From: Bacteroides sp. CAG:545
Lineage (GTDB): Bacteria; Bacteroidota; Bacteroidia; Bacteroidales; UBA932
Reading direction: 5' to 3'
Length of the DNA: 64,000 nt
NCBI GenBank assembly: GCA_000432515.1
Contig: HF996044.1
Span: 80,529-144,528 of the forward strand
Positions 55,229 through 63,766 of the stretch are shown piece by piece. The notes under the pieces were generated by a model. It worked only from the letters and a program-made list of their open reading frames with translations, searched no databases and was not told the DNA's origin. How positions within the stretch are numbered: the stretch's first letter is position 1; each line of letters opens with the position of its first letter. The position numbers and the translations under genes are program-made.

Positions 55229-55341
55229 GGCGCAACCTATAAAACGCTGATAATCAAAGACTTGCTTGATTTCAGAGTAGTAATTTTCACAACTCTGAAA
55301 TCAGTTAAACCTCTGAGTATCAGACAATTACGCGATGCACC
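55229..55341. repeat. REP-like long palindrome, copy C (diverged)
   Basis: Core arms gatttcagagtagt (55268-55281) and acaactctgaaatc (55289-55302) with one mismatch and a 7-nt loop. Outer ends ggcgcaacc ... gcgatgcacc and the taaaacgct / gagtatcaga flanks match copies A, B and D. It is the most diverged of the four, oriented like copy A, between tRNA-Asp and the truncated BACON lipoprotein gene (convergent). Confidence 0.75.
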
Positions 55342-55350
55342 AGGTGTGTA

Positions 55351-55453
55351 CGGCAACAAGAAGCCCCTGTGAGGACCAGGCCCTCCCTCTATCGTGGGCC
55401 CCTCCCTCTAGTGCCGAGGGCGGCAAGTCCCCACAGGGGCAACCTTGTTGCCG
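55351..55453. repeat. Second large palindrome (26-27-bp arms)
   Basis: Left arm 55351-55376 (cggcaacaagaagcccctgt...) and right arm 55427-55453 pair over 26-27 bp with about four differences; the 50-nt loop holds two copies of cctccctcta. It is 20 bp downstream of the truncated lipoprotein stop (minus strand). It may act as that gene's terminator or be a separate mobile palindrome; it is unlike the REP family. Confidence 0.7.
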
Positions 55454-55473
55454 GCTACAATGGCTTCGGTTAA

Positions 55474-56580
55474 TCATTTGGAAGCATCATGTGTCCAAAC
55501 ATAGGTAGAACCTTCTGGCAGTTTAACATCTTTGATGGTGAACCCGCCCATAGATGTTTTGAAATTCTCAACAAAGTATGCTGCAGGCGCCTGAGTAATC
55601 TTGCATGTGCCTTCAGATGACTGTTTTGCATCACTTGAAGAGAACTTGATTTCAGCCACACGCTCGGCTGCACCTTCATTTGCAACAGCAGAGAAAGCTA
55701 CGATTGCGGTATCGGCAGGATTAGCGTCAATCTTGGTAGGCTCACCCTTCTTGTAAGTCATACCCTTGAAAGTAAGCCAACTGCAATCTTCCGGCAATGT
55801 CACGAACACGCCTCTGCCCTTGTAAGCGACTTTCACTGTAACATCAGATGCCGTCTTAGGAACGTCAACTGAAGGAGTCATCACTTTCATGAGAGACTTC
55901 TTGATGCTGAGCACAGTAACGTCAACCAGCTGCTTCTTGCCGCCGTACTCACCTACAGGTCCTTCAACTTCTACGACATCACCTATTTCAAGACCGAGGC
56001 TTGCAAAATTCTTCTTAGCACCCTTCTTGTCGAGTGTTCCATAGATGTAAAGTGAACCAGTCTTGTCTGTAATATACCAGTTTCCAAAAGTCGTGTTCTC
56101 AATGGTCGTGCAAGTACCTTTAACCCTGACATTCTTACCGACAGCTGTCTCATTAGCCTCTTTACAAGTAACTTCAACGGCAGCGAGGGAGCCCTGGCGG
56201 ACTCTGAGGAACTGTTTGTTGGCACCAGCCTTGATAGTGAGTTCAAACTCCCTACCGCCTTCTGAAGCCGCAGCACTGAAGGTCAAAACTTCTTTACCAG
56301 CCTTGCCGGACATCTTGTCAACGGCAAGCCAAGCAGGATCTTCTGATTTGATGCTGCCGTCCTTATTTCTTTTAATGACATTTGGCCAATTGTCATCGGT
56401 CACAAACTCCCAGTCCACACTTGACTCAACAGTCACAGTAGCGGTACCACCTTTGGTCGAAATTGACAGATATGTCTCAGAGAGCTGAATATCGTCAAGA
56501 TATCCTACCGTATCATCATCACATCCGACAAATGCGAAAGATGATGCCAGAACGGCGGTCAATAAATATTTAAGTTTCAT
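55474..56580 (-). CDS. BACON/OB-fold lipoprotein, apparently C-terminally truncated, 368 aa
   Basis: Lipobox FVGC (Cys20). Order: BACON-like domain (about 30-130), an OB-fold (about 135-235, with VRVKGTCTTIENTTFGNWYI), a second BACON-like domain (about 238-335), then the start of a choice-of-anchor/jelly-roll module (YFVENFKTSMGGFTI, LPEGSTYVWTHDASK) that stops abruptly. In homologous architecture this module should run on for about 120-150 more residues. The gene follows the Oar-like receptor by 17 bp and is likely co-transcribed. Its stop lies beside the palindrome and REP-like copy C, a likely rearrangement point. Confidence 0.75.
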   Translation of the reverse strand: MKLKYLLTAVLASSFAFVGCDDDTVGYLDDIQLSETYLSISTKGGTATVTVESSVDWEFVTDDNWPNVIKRNKDGSIKSEDPAWLAVDKMSGKAGKEVLTFSAAASEGGREFELTIKAGANKQFLRVRQGSLAAVEVTCKEANETAVGKNVRVKGTCTTIENTTFGNWYITDKTGSLYIYGTLDKKGAKKNFASLGLEIGDVVEVEGPVGEYGGKKQLVDVTVLSIKKSLMKVMTPSVDVPKTASDVTVKVAYKGRGVFVTLPEDCSWLTFKGMTYKKGEPTKIDANPADTAIVAFSAVANEGAAERVAEIKFSSSDAKQSSEGTCKITQAPAAYFVENFKTSMGGFTIKDVKLPEGSTYVWTHDASK

Positions 56581-56597
56581 ATTATTCTGATATACGA

Positions 56598-59500
56598 TTA
56601 GTTAAACATATATTTTATACCCACTGAAGCATACCAGCACTGACCGATTACCGGGTTATAGACGAATGTCTTGACACCGTCTTTCACGCTTTTCGGAGTA
56701 GAGAACACCGGATATCCTTCGCTGTCGGTAGAATCGTATTTGAGAATACGACCCTCATTCAGATCGGTATTCATATACTTGGATACGCCCCACTTGGAGT
56801 TGAAGAGGTTAAGCAAGTTCTTTATGTCGAGGCTGAGCTGAAGAGTATTTGTGGTCTTGCCAGCTTTGATCTTGAAGTCGTGCTTGTAGCTGAAGTCAAC
56901 TCTGTGAACCCATGGAGAGTAAACGCTATAAGCTTCTGCGTACTTGCCCTGGTGCTTGCTGAGATACTTGTCATTATGGACATAATTCATGAAGCGGTCG
57001 CGATCGTTGTCTGAAGCGAAGCGGAACTTATTTTCAGCAACGTCCTTATCTGTAGGGATATACAATGCGTCATAAGCATAACCGTCACCATTCATATCAT
57101 TTGCAAGCATATATGAATAGTTGTATCCGCCTTTCCATGTTTCGTAAATGAAGCTGAAGTGGTTTCCGCACTTGTCATGGTGAGTGAGAGATGCGATGAA
57201 ACGGTCAGGTGTCACGTACTGTGAGTTATGGAGAGGAATGTTGTTAGGACCTGCAGATGTCGGAACATAAGTGAATGCAGACTCTGCGTTGGAACCTGGC
57301 ATACCGGTAATCTCCTTGGAAGCTGTATGGGTGTAAGCAGCCATAATGCTGAGATTCTCGATAGGACGCATGTTCACTGTAACATTGGCAGAATAGCCGT
57401 ATCCCTTATGAGTGTTCTCGAGAACGAATGCCTTTGTTCCGCTTCGGAATGTTGAAGGGAAGATCGGACGGTTGTCAGCACCGTTCCATCTTGCGTATCC
57501 CTCAATAGGAATGATGCTCCAGTCTGACATCATGACGCCGTTCACTGTCTTGTTGTAGATACCCTCAGCAGTGATGGAGAATGGGAATGATGTAGGGAAC
57601 TGATAGTCCACTGCCAATGAAGTCTTCCATACCTGAGGCATCTTGAACTTGCGGTCCACAGCAGAGATTGAAGAAGGAACGGTTCCCTTATCCGGAGAAA
57701 TGTCTGACGGATAGCCGAGACCTACGAGTTTGTCGAGGAGAGCCTGGCCTGTAGCCTTACCGCCATTGGTAACGAGACCACCCTTGAACGCATCCATAGT
57801 GAATCCTTTCTTTTCGGCATTTTTGGCATTGATCTGTGCCTGATACTGTACCATACCTGAGTTTGTAGGCATGTTGGTGAAGAATACGAGAGGCAGACGA
57901 CCTGAGAAGAGACCTGTACCTCCACGTACTGTGAGGGTCTTGTTCTTCAGCACGTCCCAAGTAAAGCCGACACGAGGCGAAACAGTAACCTTGCCTGAAG
58001 GCCACAAACCGGTGTCGATATTGCGGACTTTGTTGTTGCTGTCGTAGTAGTCAATGGCCTTGATGGCATTGTTAGTCATAAGATCGCCATTGTCGAAGAA
58101 CAAACCGTCGAAACGGATACCGTAGGTAAGTTTGAAGTTCTCTGTAGCACTCCACTCGTCCTGGGCATAGATACCGACTTTATGGAACTGAACCCTTGCA
58201 GCCGGATTCTTTTCTCCGCCGTAACCATAGGTAAGGCAGACAACCTCAGGAGCAGCGCCATTGATGAAATCATCTACGCTAAGGTAACGGTAGTAACCTG
58301 TTCCGTTTCTCATGTAAGCATTGTCAGCCATCTGATACTCATAGTTCAGACCGGCAGTAATCTTGTGAGTTCCGAAATAGTATGTGAGGTCATCCTTCAC
58401 GTTCGCAATCGTATTGTGGACTGCGTTGTTCCATGTGAAGAGCTCATATCCGAGAGAGATGTACGGGGTATTGGTTCCAGTACCGTCCATGATGTCGATG
58501 AAAGGGAACTCGCTTGAGTTTGTTCCTCTGACGTCATCAAGCTTGGAGAATGTCGCAAGGAACTGATTTGAAAGGTTGTCAGTAATGCGGCTGTTCAAAT
58601 CCAATGACAATGAGTGAACCAGATTGTCCATAGAGTACATCGAGTTCGCATAAGACATTGAATAGAGGGACATACGGGCATATGCAGAACGTGTACCACC
58701 GTCCATAGAAGATGCGTTAGGAGCTGACCAAGATACGTTCTTGGTGAAGTTGTAACGAAGTGCAAGATGATTCTTGGAATTGATGTTCCAGTCGATTCTT
58801 GCGAGGAGCTTCATGTTGCTCTCATCAGCAGGGAAACTTGTGAAAGAGCCTGTATCGTATCCGTATTTCTCCTTTACATGAGCAGAAACCTTTTCCATAT
58901 CAGCTACAGTAGCGTATGAGAGGGATGCTGCTGCAGATGGCTCTACGGTTTCGTCAGCTCTTGCTCTCCATGTGTTCGCGATGGAAGGGATCTTCGAATA
59001 TTCGGCATTGACGAAGAAGAAGAGTTTGTTCTTGACGATCGGTCCGCCGAGGGTCATACCGTAAGTGGTAGTTCTGTCTTTTTCACGGGCACTTGCAATC
59101 TGGGTTCCATCTATTGTATCACCACGCATGTTTTCATTGCGGTGATAGACGTAAGCCGAACCCTTGAAAGTGTTGGTACCAGACTTGGTGATGGCATTCA
59201 CACCACCTCCGATGAAGTTGGTCTGACGCACATCGTACGGAGAAATAACCACCTGAAGTTCCTCGATAGCATCGATGGAAATAGGGTTATCGCCTCCAGG
59301 AAGCTTGGAATTGAGACCGAAGTTGTTGTTGAAGTTCGCACCGTCAACGGTAAAGTTGGCTGTACGTCCGTCTGTTCCGGCGAATGACATTCCGTTTCCA
59401 CCATAAGGTGAAAGTCTGGTAACGTCTGACAAGCTTCTGCTCACAGTAGGCAATGATGTAATCTGGCTGCTGGTTATGTTGGTGGCAGCACCTGTTTTTT

Positions 59501-59897
59501 CACTGCTGAACTTGGATTTTGCAGTTCCGATGACAACTACCTGCTCAAGGAACTCTGTTGATTCTTTGAGAGTAGCGTTAAGGTTGTAAGTCTCAGCAAG
59601 CTGGAGTGTTACATCCTTAAAGACAATGGCATTGTAACCGACAGATGAGACCTCGACCTTATATGGGCCTCCGGCACGCATACCATTGATGGTATACTGT
59701 CCTTTCTGGTTAACAATAGCTCCGTAAACAGTTCCGGAAGGCTCATGAGTAGCTACTACAGCTGCTCCGACTGCCGGTTCTCCTTTTTCATCGGTGACAC
59801 GACCACCCATTGAAGATGTTGTCACCTGCGCATAGGCTAGCGAACCTGCCAACATAGCGATGCCGGCAAGTAACAAATGCTTTAATGAATAATTCAT
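56598..59897 (-). CDS. Oar-like TonB-dependent outer membrane receptor, 1099 aa
   Basis: Signal peptide 1-23 (ending LAYA), carboxypeptidase-like regulatory domain (about 27-110: GGRVTDEKGEPAVGAAVVA, KVEVSSVGYN), plug domain (about 130-240: TVDGANFNNNFGLNSKLPGG, VGG-like IGGGVNAITKSGTNTFKGSA), and a large barrel ending IKYMFN. The FxG-NxFxGS pattern and the extended barrel place it with Oar/OmpA-related receptors, which are not SusC and have no SusD partner. A BACON lipoprotein is co-oriented 17 bp downstream. Two perfect -7 boxes, TATATTTG (59949-59956) and TAAATTTG (59929-59936), lie upstream on the minus strand. Confidence 0.9.
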   Translation of the reverse strand: MNYSLKHLLLAGIAMLAGSLAYAQVTTSSMGGRVTDEKGEPAVGAAVVATHEPSGTVYGAIVNQKGQYTINGMRAGGPYKVEVSSVGYNAIVFKDVTLQLAETYNLNATLKESTEFLEQVVVIGTAKSKFSSEKTGAATNITSSQITSLPTVSRSLSDVTRLSPYGGNGMSFAGTDGRTANFTVDGANFNNNFGLNSKLPGGDNPISIDAIEELQVVISPYDVRQTNFIGGGVNAITKSGTNTFKGSAYVYHRNENMRGDTIDGTQIASAREKDRTTTYGMTLGGPIVKNKLFFFVNAEYSKIPSIANTWRARADETVEPSAAASLSYATVADMEKVSAHVKEKYGYDTGSFTSFPADESNMKLLARIDWNINSKNHLALRYNFTKNVSWSAPNASSMDGGTRSAYARMSLYSMSYANSMYSMDNLVHSLSLDLNSRITDNLSNQFLATFSKLDDVRGTNSSEFPFIDIMDGTGTNTPYISLGYELFTWNNAVHNTIANVKDDLTYYFGTHKITAGLNYEYQMADNAYMRNGTGYYRYLSVDDFINGAAPEVVCLTYGYGGEKNPAARVQFHKVGIYAQDEWSATENFKLTYGIRFDGLFFDNGDLMTNNAIKAIDYYDSNNKVRNIDTGLWPSGKVTVSPRVGFTWDVLKNKTLTVRGGTGLFSGRLPLVFFTNMPTNSGMVQYQAQINAKNAEKKGFTMDAFKGGLVTNGGKATGQALLDKLVGLGYPSDISPDKGTVPSSISAVDRKFKMPQVWKTSLAVDYQFPTSFPFSITAEGIYNKTVNGVMMSDWSIIPIEGYARWNGADNRPIFPSTFRSGTKAFVLENTHKGYGYSANVTVNMRPIENLSIMAAYTHTASKEITGMPGSNAESAFTYVPTSAGPNNIPLHNSQYVTPDRFIASLTHHDKCGNHFSFIYETWKGGYNYSYMLANDMNGDGYAYDALYIPTDKDVAENKFRFASDNDRDRFMNYVHNDKYLSKHQGKYAEAYSVYSPWVHRVDFSYKHDFKIKAGKTTNTLQLSLDIKNLLNLFNSKWGVSKYMNTDLNEGRILKYDSTDSEGYPVFSTPKSVKDGVKTFVYNPVIGQCWYASVGIKYMFN

Positions 59898-60096
59898 AGA
59901 GGTAATTATTGTTATTATAGTTTGTATGCAAATTTAGGTTATTACTTACAAATATAAAACACTAAAACAATTAAAATTGTGTTAATTACATATTTCCGTC
60001 TCTTTTTAAATACAATTTAAAGCGTTCAAATCACCGTTTGACCGATGCTGTTCCGATATATCGTCGGCAGGAGTTTTTTTCTTTCTGAAAAAATAT

Positions 60097-60127
60097 TTTG
60101 CTATTCGGAAATATCAGCTTAACTTTG
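60097..60127 (+). promoter_or_regulatory. Promoter of metK
   Basis: TTTG (60097-60100), 19-bp spacer, TAACTTTG (60120-60127). Transcription should start about 60132, precisely at the first base of the SAM-II-like aptamer. Confidence 0.85.
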
Positions 60128-60131
60128 CAGA

Positions 60132-60195
60132 ACTGATGTGGAGAGATTTGCCTGCTTGCAACCACGTTAAAAAATGCTAAAATGTTGACAACCGG
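60132..60195 (+). promoter_or_regulatory. SAM-II-like riboswitch aptamer in the metK leader
   Basis: P1 strands gtgg (60138-60141) and ccac (60162-60165) enclose a loop with gatttg, gcttgca, then a 3' tail gttaaaaaatgctaaaa. These match the conserved SAM-II segments (GAUUU...UUGCAA then P1 3', AAA..., GCUAAAA) in order and spacing. The 3' pseudoknot partner is plausible but not proven by eye. Regulation of metK by SAM, its own product, fits. Its 5' strand is also the antiterminator strand (see the attenuator). Confidence 0.75.
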
Positions 60196-60247
60196 TGACC
60201 GCGTGGCGCGGAAACCACTTTTCATATCAATGTTTTGTGTTTTTGTT

Positions 60248-60277
60248 ACGTCTCCACATCAGTGGGACGTTTTTTTG
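60248..60277 (+). terminator. SAM-controlled transcription attenuator of metK
   Basis: Stem acgtc-t-ccac / gtgg-gacgt (one bulge), loop ATCA, then T7. Bases 60251-60263 (tctccacatcagt) are perfectly complementary over 13 nt to 60132-60144 (actgatgtggaga), the 5' P1 side of the aptamer. With SAM the aptamer would hold the 5' strand and the terminator forms; without SAM the 5' strand would pair with the terminator's left arm and loop and transcription would read into metK. Confidence 0.8.
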
Positions 60278-60363
60278 TGTCCGGACGACTGTCAGGAGTC
60301 GTGAAAAAGCATTGACGCAGATACCTGAACCACCTGCGCTGGAAGATTTTAAAAATATTGGAT
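60278..60363 (+). other. metK leader after the attenuator
   Basis: Contains a 6-bp hairpin acgact / agtcgt (60285-60302) and then an A/T-rich run to the ATG at 60364. No other element is recognised. Confidence 0.5.
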
Positions 60364-61680
60364 ATGAACTATTTATTTACATCAGAGTCTGTTTCCGAGG
60401 GACATCCTGACAAGGTTGCCGACCAGATCTCAGACGCTATCCTGGACGAATTCCTGAGACAGGACGAAGATTCCAAAGTTGCCTGCGAGACTTTCTGCAG
60501 CACCGGCCTCGTAGTGGTAGGCGGTGAAGTGAGGGCAGAACACGCTTATGTGGATATCCAGTCCACAGTAAGGAAGGTCATCAACAATATCGGCTATGAC
60601 AAGGCCGACTATATGTTCGACGGAAACTCCTGCGGTGTTCTTTCAGCTATTCACGAGCAGAGTGCAGATATAAACAGAGGTGTAGTGAGGGAAAATCCTG
60701 AAGATCAGGGTGCCGGAGACCAGGGCATGATGTTCGGTTATGCCTGCCGTGACACGGAAGAGTACATGCCGCTGCCGCTGGCTCTTTCACATCTGACCCT
60801 CCAGATCCTGTCAGATATCAGAAAGAACAGCCACGACCTGATGCCATATCTCAGGCCTGACGCAAAATCCCAGTTCACCATCGAATACGACGAGCACAAT
60901 CACCCTGTACGCGTCCACACTATCGTGGTTTCCACGCAGCACGATGAATTCGTGGCACCGGAACTCGGAAATATGAAGTATGACGAGGCTGTGCGTCAGT
61001 TCGGCCAGGAGAGAGTGGACAAGGCAATGCACGACAAGATCGAAAAGGACGTAAGGGAAATCCTTCTGCCTAAGGTCATTGCCTCTCTCCCGGAAAAGAC
61101 CGCGTCTCTGTTCAAGAATGATTTCATTCTTCATGTCAATCCTACGGGCAAATTCGTTATCGGAGGTCCTCACGGAGACACAGGTCTGACCGGCCGCAAA
61201 ATCATTGTCGATACTTATGGCGGACGCGGTGCGCACGGTGGCGGAGCATTCTCAGGAAAGGACCCTTCAAAGGTGGACAGGTCAGCCGCATACGCAGCAA
61301 GATACATCGCGAAGAACCTTGTGGCTGCCGGTGTAGCTGAAGAAGTTCTGGTCCAGCTGGCCTACGCTATCGGTGTCGCAAAACCTGTCAGTGTATTCGT
61401 AAACACCTATGGCACAGCAGCCAACGGGCTCACTGACGCAGCCATCGCGGAGAAGGTCAATGAAATTTTCGACTTGAGGCCTGCTAAAATCATTGAGAAA
61501 TTCCAGCTCAAGAATCCTATTTACGAGCCGACCGCAAGTTATGGCCACGTAGGACGCAAGCCATATACCAAGTCCGTAAAAGTGGTACGTGACGGCAAAC
61601 AGGTAGAGAAAGTTCTGCAGTTCTTCGGCTGGGAACTCCTCGACTCCGTACCGAAAGTAAAAGAGTCCTTCGGCCTGTAG
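60364..61680 (+). CDS. metK: S-adenosylmethionine synthase (MetK), 438 aa
   Basis: Makes SAM from methionine and ATP. N-terminal FTSESVSEGHPDKVADQISD with the GHPDK ATP-binding motif, HIVNPTGKF-like LHVNPTGKFVIGGPHGDTGLTGRK, and VDTYGGRGAHGGGAFSGKDPSKVDRS phosphate-loop region. Length is normal. Start is the ATG at 60364 (the in-frame TTG two codons upstream is rejected). Probably regulated by the SAM-II-like attenuator directly upstream. Confidence 0.96.
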   Translation: MNYLFTSESVSEGHPDKVADQISDAILDEFLRQDEDSKVACETFCSTGLVVVGGEVRAEHAYVDIQSTVRKVINNIGYDKADYMFDGNSCGVLSAIHEQSADINRGVVRENPEDQGAGDQGMMFGYACRDTEEYMPLPLALSHLTLQILSDIRKNSHDLMPYLRPDAKSQFTIEYDEHNHPVRVHTIVVSTQHDEFVAPELGNMKYDEAVRQFGQERVDKAMHDKIEKDVREILLPKVIASLPEKTASLFKNDFILHVNPTGKFVIGGPHGDTGLTGRKIIVDTYGGRGAHGGGAFSGKDPSKVDRSAAYAARYIAKNLVAAGVAEEVLVQLAYAIGVAKPVSVFVNTYGTAANGLTDAAIAEKVNEIFDLRPAKIIEKFQLKNPIYEPTASYGHVGRKPYTKSVKVVRDGKQVEKVLQFFGWELLDSVPKVKESFGL

Positions 61681-61747
61681 TCCCCCTGCCGACAGAAAAG
61701 AACGACGACAGCATCGTAAGCGTTTCCGGTAAGCATCTCCGGTAAGC

Positions 61748-61769
61748 GGTAAGCGTCTCCGCGGTTACG
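61748..61769. repeat. Short dispersed repeat, copy 3 (inverted)
   Basis: cggtaagcgtctccgcggttac, the reverse complement of bases 1544-1565; the region just upstream (61725-61747) has further tandem-like copies of ggtaagc and tctcc. Confidence 0.7.
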
Positions 61770-61778
61770 TCGATACAC

Positions 61779-61895
61779 GGGGTGCAGCGCGTAAAGCGTT
61801 AGCACTCAATAAAATAGCCATTTTCAGAGTTGTGGTTTTGGCAACTCTGAAAATGGCTTAAGTATTGATATTTAAAGAGTTAGGCGACGCACCCC
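61779..61895. repeat. REP-like long palindrome, copy D
   Basis: Outer ends ggggtgc / gcacccc. Core arms 61816-61832 (agccattttcagagttg) and 61842-61858 are a perfect 17-bp inverted repeat with a 9-nt loop (tggttttgg). Flanks gcgtaaagcgttagcactcaat and ttgatatttaaagagttaggcg match copy A in the same orientation. Between convergent metK and the GH27 gene. Confidence 0.87.
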
Positions 61896-61903
61896 GCTTG
61901 TCC

Positions 61904-61978
61904 ATGGAAGAGGTTACTAAGCTGAAGGAAAAGGAACAAGATCCTGCGACACGTCAAAACCTATCCGATCAGGAATAA
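61904..61978 (+). CDS. Possible 24-aa ORF or gene remnant
   Basis: Reads MEEVTKLKEKEQDPATRQNL plus SDQE, hydrophilic and helix-like, ATG to TAA. No Shine-Dalgarno is evident and it lies right after REP-like copy D. It may be a remnant C-terminus of a lost gene or chance; I do not recognise homology. Confidence 0.25.
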   Translation: MEEVTKLKEKEQDPATRQNLSDQE

Positions 61979-61996
61979 CGCTCAGAAACAATTTAA

Positions 61997-62024
61997 AAGG
62001 TCCGGCCAAGACAGGTCGGACCTT
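61997..62024. terminator. Weak terminator between metK and GH27
   Basis: Perfect 8-bp stem aaggtccg / cggacctt with a 12-nt loop, followed by only a short T-containing stretch. Confidence 0.5.
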
Positions 62025-62097
62025 ATTGTGTATGCCGGCCGCGCCCACTTGAACTAAAGACGACAGCTGTGTAGGACATGTCGATAACCGATGGTCC

Positions 62098-63720
62098 CTA
62101 ACGGATGTTCTTGTCGAATCCGTCAGGAATGAAATTCTTGTTAACCGGGGTCAATTTCACGAAAACACATCCGTGAGGTGCGACCTCGGTTTCCCATCTT
62201 TCTTGATAGCCGCAGGTATAGATATCCTTCTGCCTCCAGAGGTCTCTGATAACCTGAGAGCCCATCATGCCTATTGCCTTAGGAATAAAGCCGATCATTT
62301 TAGGAGAAGACGACAGGTTGAACATGGCGATGGCGACAGTGCCGTCAGCAAGCGGTTTCAGATATGTTGCGTAATCCTTGTCACCATAAATCCTGGCGCC
62401 CTGCCAGCCGAGTTCGTCCTGGTTCACATCTATCACTTCGCTGTTGCACAGGAGGTTAAGCGTAAAGTCGTCCATCTCGGCCATATCACAACCTATAAGG
62501 AGAGGTGATGCGAGAATGCTCCAGAGAGTGATGTGAGTGTACTGCTCATCCGCCGAAAGCTTGGAATCATGAGTGGACGGTCCCCAGCCGACCTTTCCGA
62601 CCACGAGCATATCCGCATCCGGCCAGTTGCCGGGCCTTTTGAACGATGCCCATTTATCCTGGCCGAAACCGATTTTCGACATATTGGCCCAGTTGTCCCT
62701 GACGTCGCCGGTGGTTCTCCAGCAATTCGCAAATTTGGTTATGTATGAAGCCATTCCGACTTTGGAGCTGTTGGATAGGCTATAGACGATATCCCGTCCT
62801 GTAGCGCGGAGCGCATCCGCCATAAGACGGACATTGTACTCGTCGTTAGGATTCCAGTCATATTTCAGGTAGTCCACGCCCCAGTCTGCCCACTGCTGAG
62901 CATCAACATCCACGAATTTATACTTGGTGAAATACCAGAGCGAATCACGCTTCATCTTGCTGCGGTCCAGCTTATGGAACTCGTCGCAGATACCTTTCTC
63001 GATAAAATCATATTTGCCGTCCGGAGTATCAGCACTTTCGCCGCAATGCCCTGCATATGTAGCCACCCACGGTCCGGAATAGATTCCGAGTTTCAGGCCA
63101 TTGGAATGAAGAAAATCTCCCAATGCCTCCATATCAGGGAACTTGGAGTTCGGCTGGATAGCATTGGCCTTGCCGCCTCTGAGTCCCTGCCAGCCGTCAT
63201 CGATATTGATAAATGACCAGCCGTAATCCACCAGACCCTTGTCGAGCATTGCCTGAGCCGAGCTCATCACTTTCTCCTGGCTCACGCTGTTTCCCCAACA
63301 GTTCCATGAGTTCCAGCCCATCGGAGGAGTGAGGGCAATCTTGTCACCGATGACGATCTTGAAGTCGCGCTCGACTGTGCCAATGCTGTTGGCCGCTTTC
63401 AATGTCACCTTGTATTCGCCTGCTTTTTTCACGGAGCCTGTGATGATACCGGTATTTTCATCCAGTTTCAGCCCTTTAGGAAGGCCTTCTGCGCTGAACA
63501 GAATCGGACGCTCTCCAGTACAAGGTATCCTGTACAGGAAATCCGCACCGGGACGGGCACCATAAACCTTGGCTCCATTGATTCTTGGTGAAGGCGAGGC
63601 CTTAGGCGTAAGAATATACTGAGAAGTATCATTCTTTTCTGAAGCTGAAACTGTGGCCGGAAGAAAAACGACACCGGCAAGAACCGCTAGGTAAAATAGA
63701 GTCCTTTGTCTGAAATTCAT
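62098..63720 (-). CDS. GH27 alpha-galactosidase-like glycoside hydrolase, 540 aa
   Basis: Signal peptide after MNFRQRTLFYLAVLAGVVFL (start 63720; an ATG one codon earlier is equally possible, while a longer frame would overlap smpB). Residues about 40-130 are a putative-Ig (He_PIG-like) domain (ENTGIITGSVKKAGEYKVTL). The TIM barrel begins TPPMGWNSWNCWG, and contains the nucleophile Asp in YLKYDWN (about residue 270) and the acid/base Asp in GNWPDADMLVVG (about 346). A C-terminal beta domain follows. By family it removes terminal alpha-galactose (or alpha-N-acetylgalactosamine). It stands alone, with no SusCD partner adjacent. Confidence 0.92.
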   Translation of the reverse strand: MNFRQRTLFYLAVLAGVVFLPATVSASEKNDTSQYILTPKASPSPRINGAKVYGARPGADFLYRIPCTGERPILFSAEGLPKGLKLDENTGIITGSVKKAGEYKVTLKAANSIGTVERDFKIVIGDKIALTPPMGWNSWNCWGNSVSQEKVMSSAQAMLDKGLVDYGWSFINIDDGWQGLRGGKANAIQPNSKFPDMEALGDFLHSNGLKLGIYSGPWVATYAGHCGESADTPDGKYDFIEKGICDEFHKLDRSKMKRDSLWYFTKYKFVDVDAQQWADWGVDYLKYDWNPNDEYNVRLMADALRATGRDIVYSLSNSSKVGMASYITKFANCWRTTGDVRDNWANMSKIGFGQDKWASFKRPGNWPDADMLVVGKVGWGPSTHDSKLSADEQYTHITLWSILASPLLIGCDMAEMDDFTLNLLCNSEVIDVNQDELGWQGARIYGDKDYATYLKPLADGTVAIAMFNLSSSPKMIGFIPKAIGMMGSQVIRDLWRQKDIYTCGYQERWETEVAPHGCVFVKLTPVNKNFIPDGFDKNIR

Positions 63721-63766
63721 CATATAATGAGTTATTAGTTGTGTAAGTGTTCGATAGTAACGCCGG

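Larger units (their letters stand above)
61681..62097. other. Intergenic region between convergent metK and GH27 genes
   Basis: 417 bp. It holds a cluster of ggtaagcgtctcc-type short repeats (61725-61769), REP-like copy D (61779-61895), a possible 24-codon ORF (61904-61978) and a weak terminator (61997-62024). No larger gene is seen. Confidence 0.7.
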
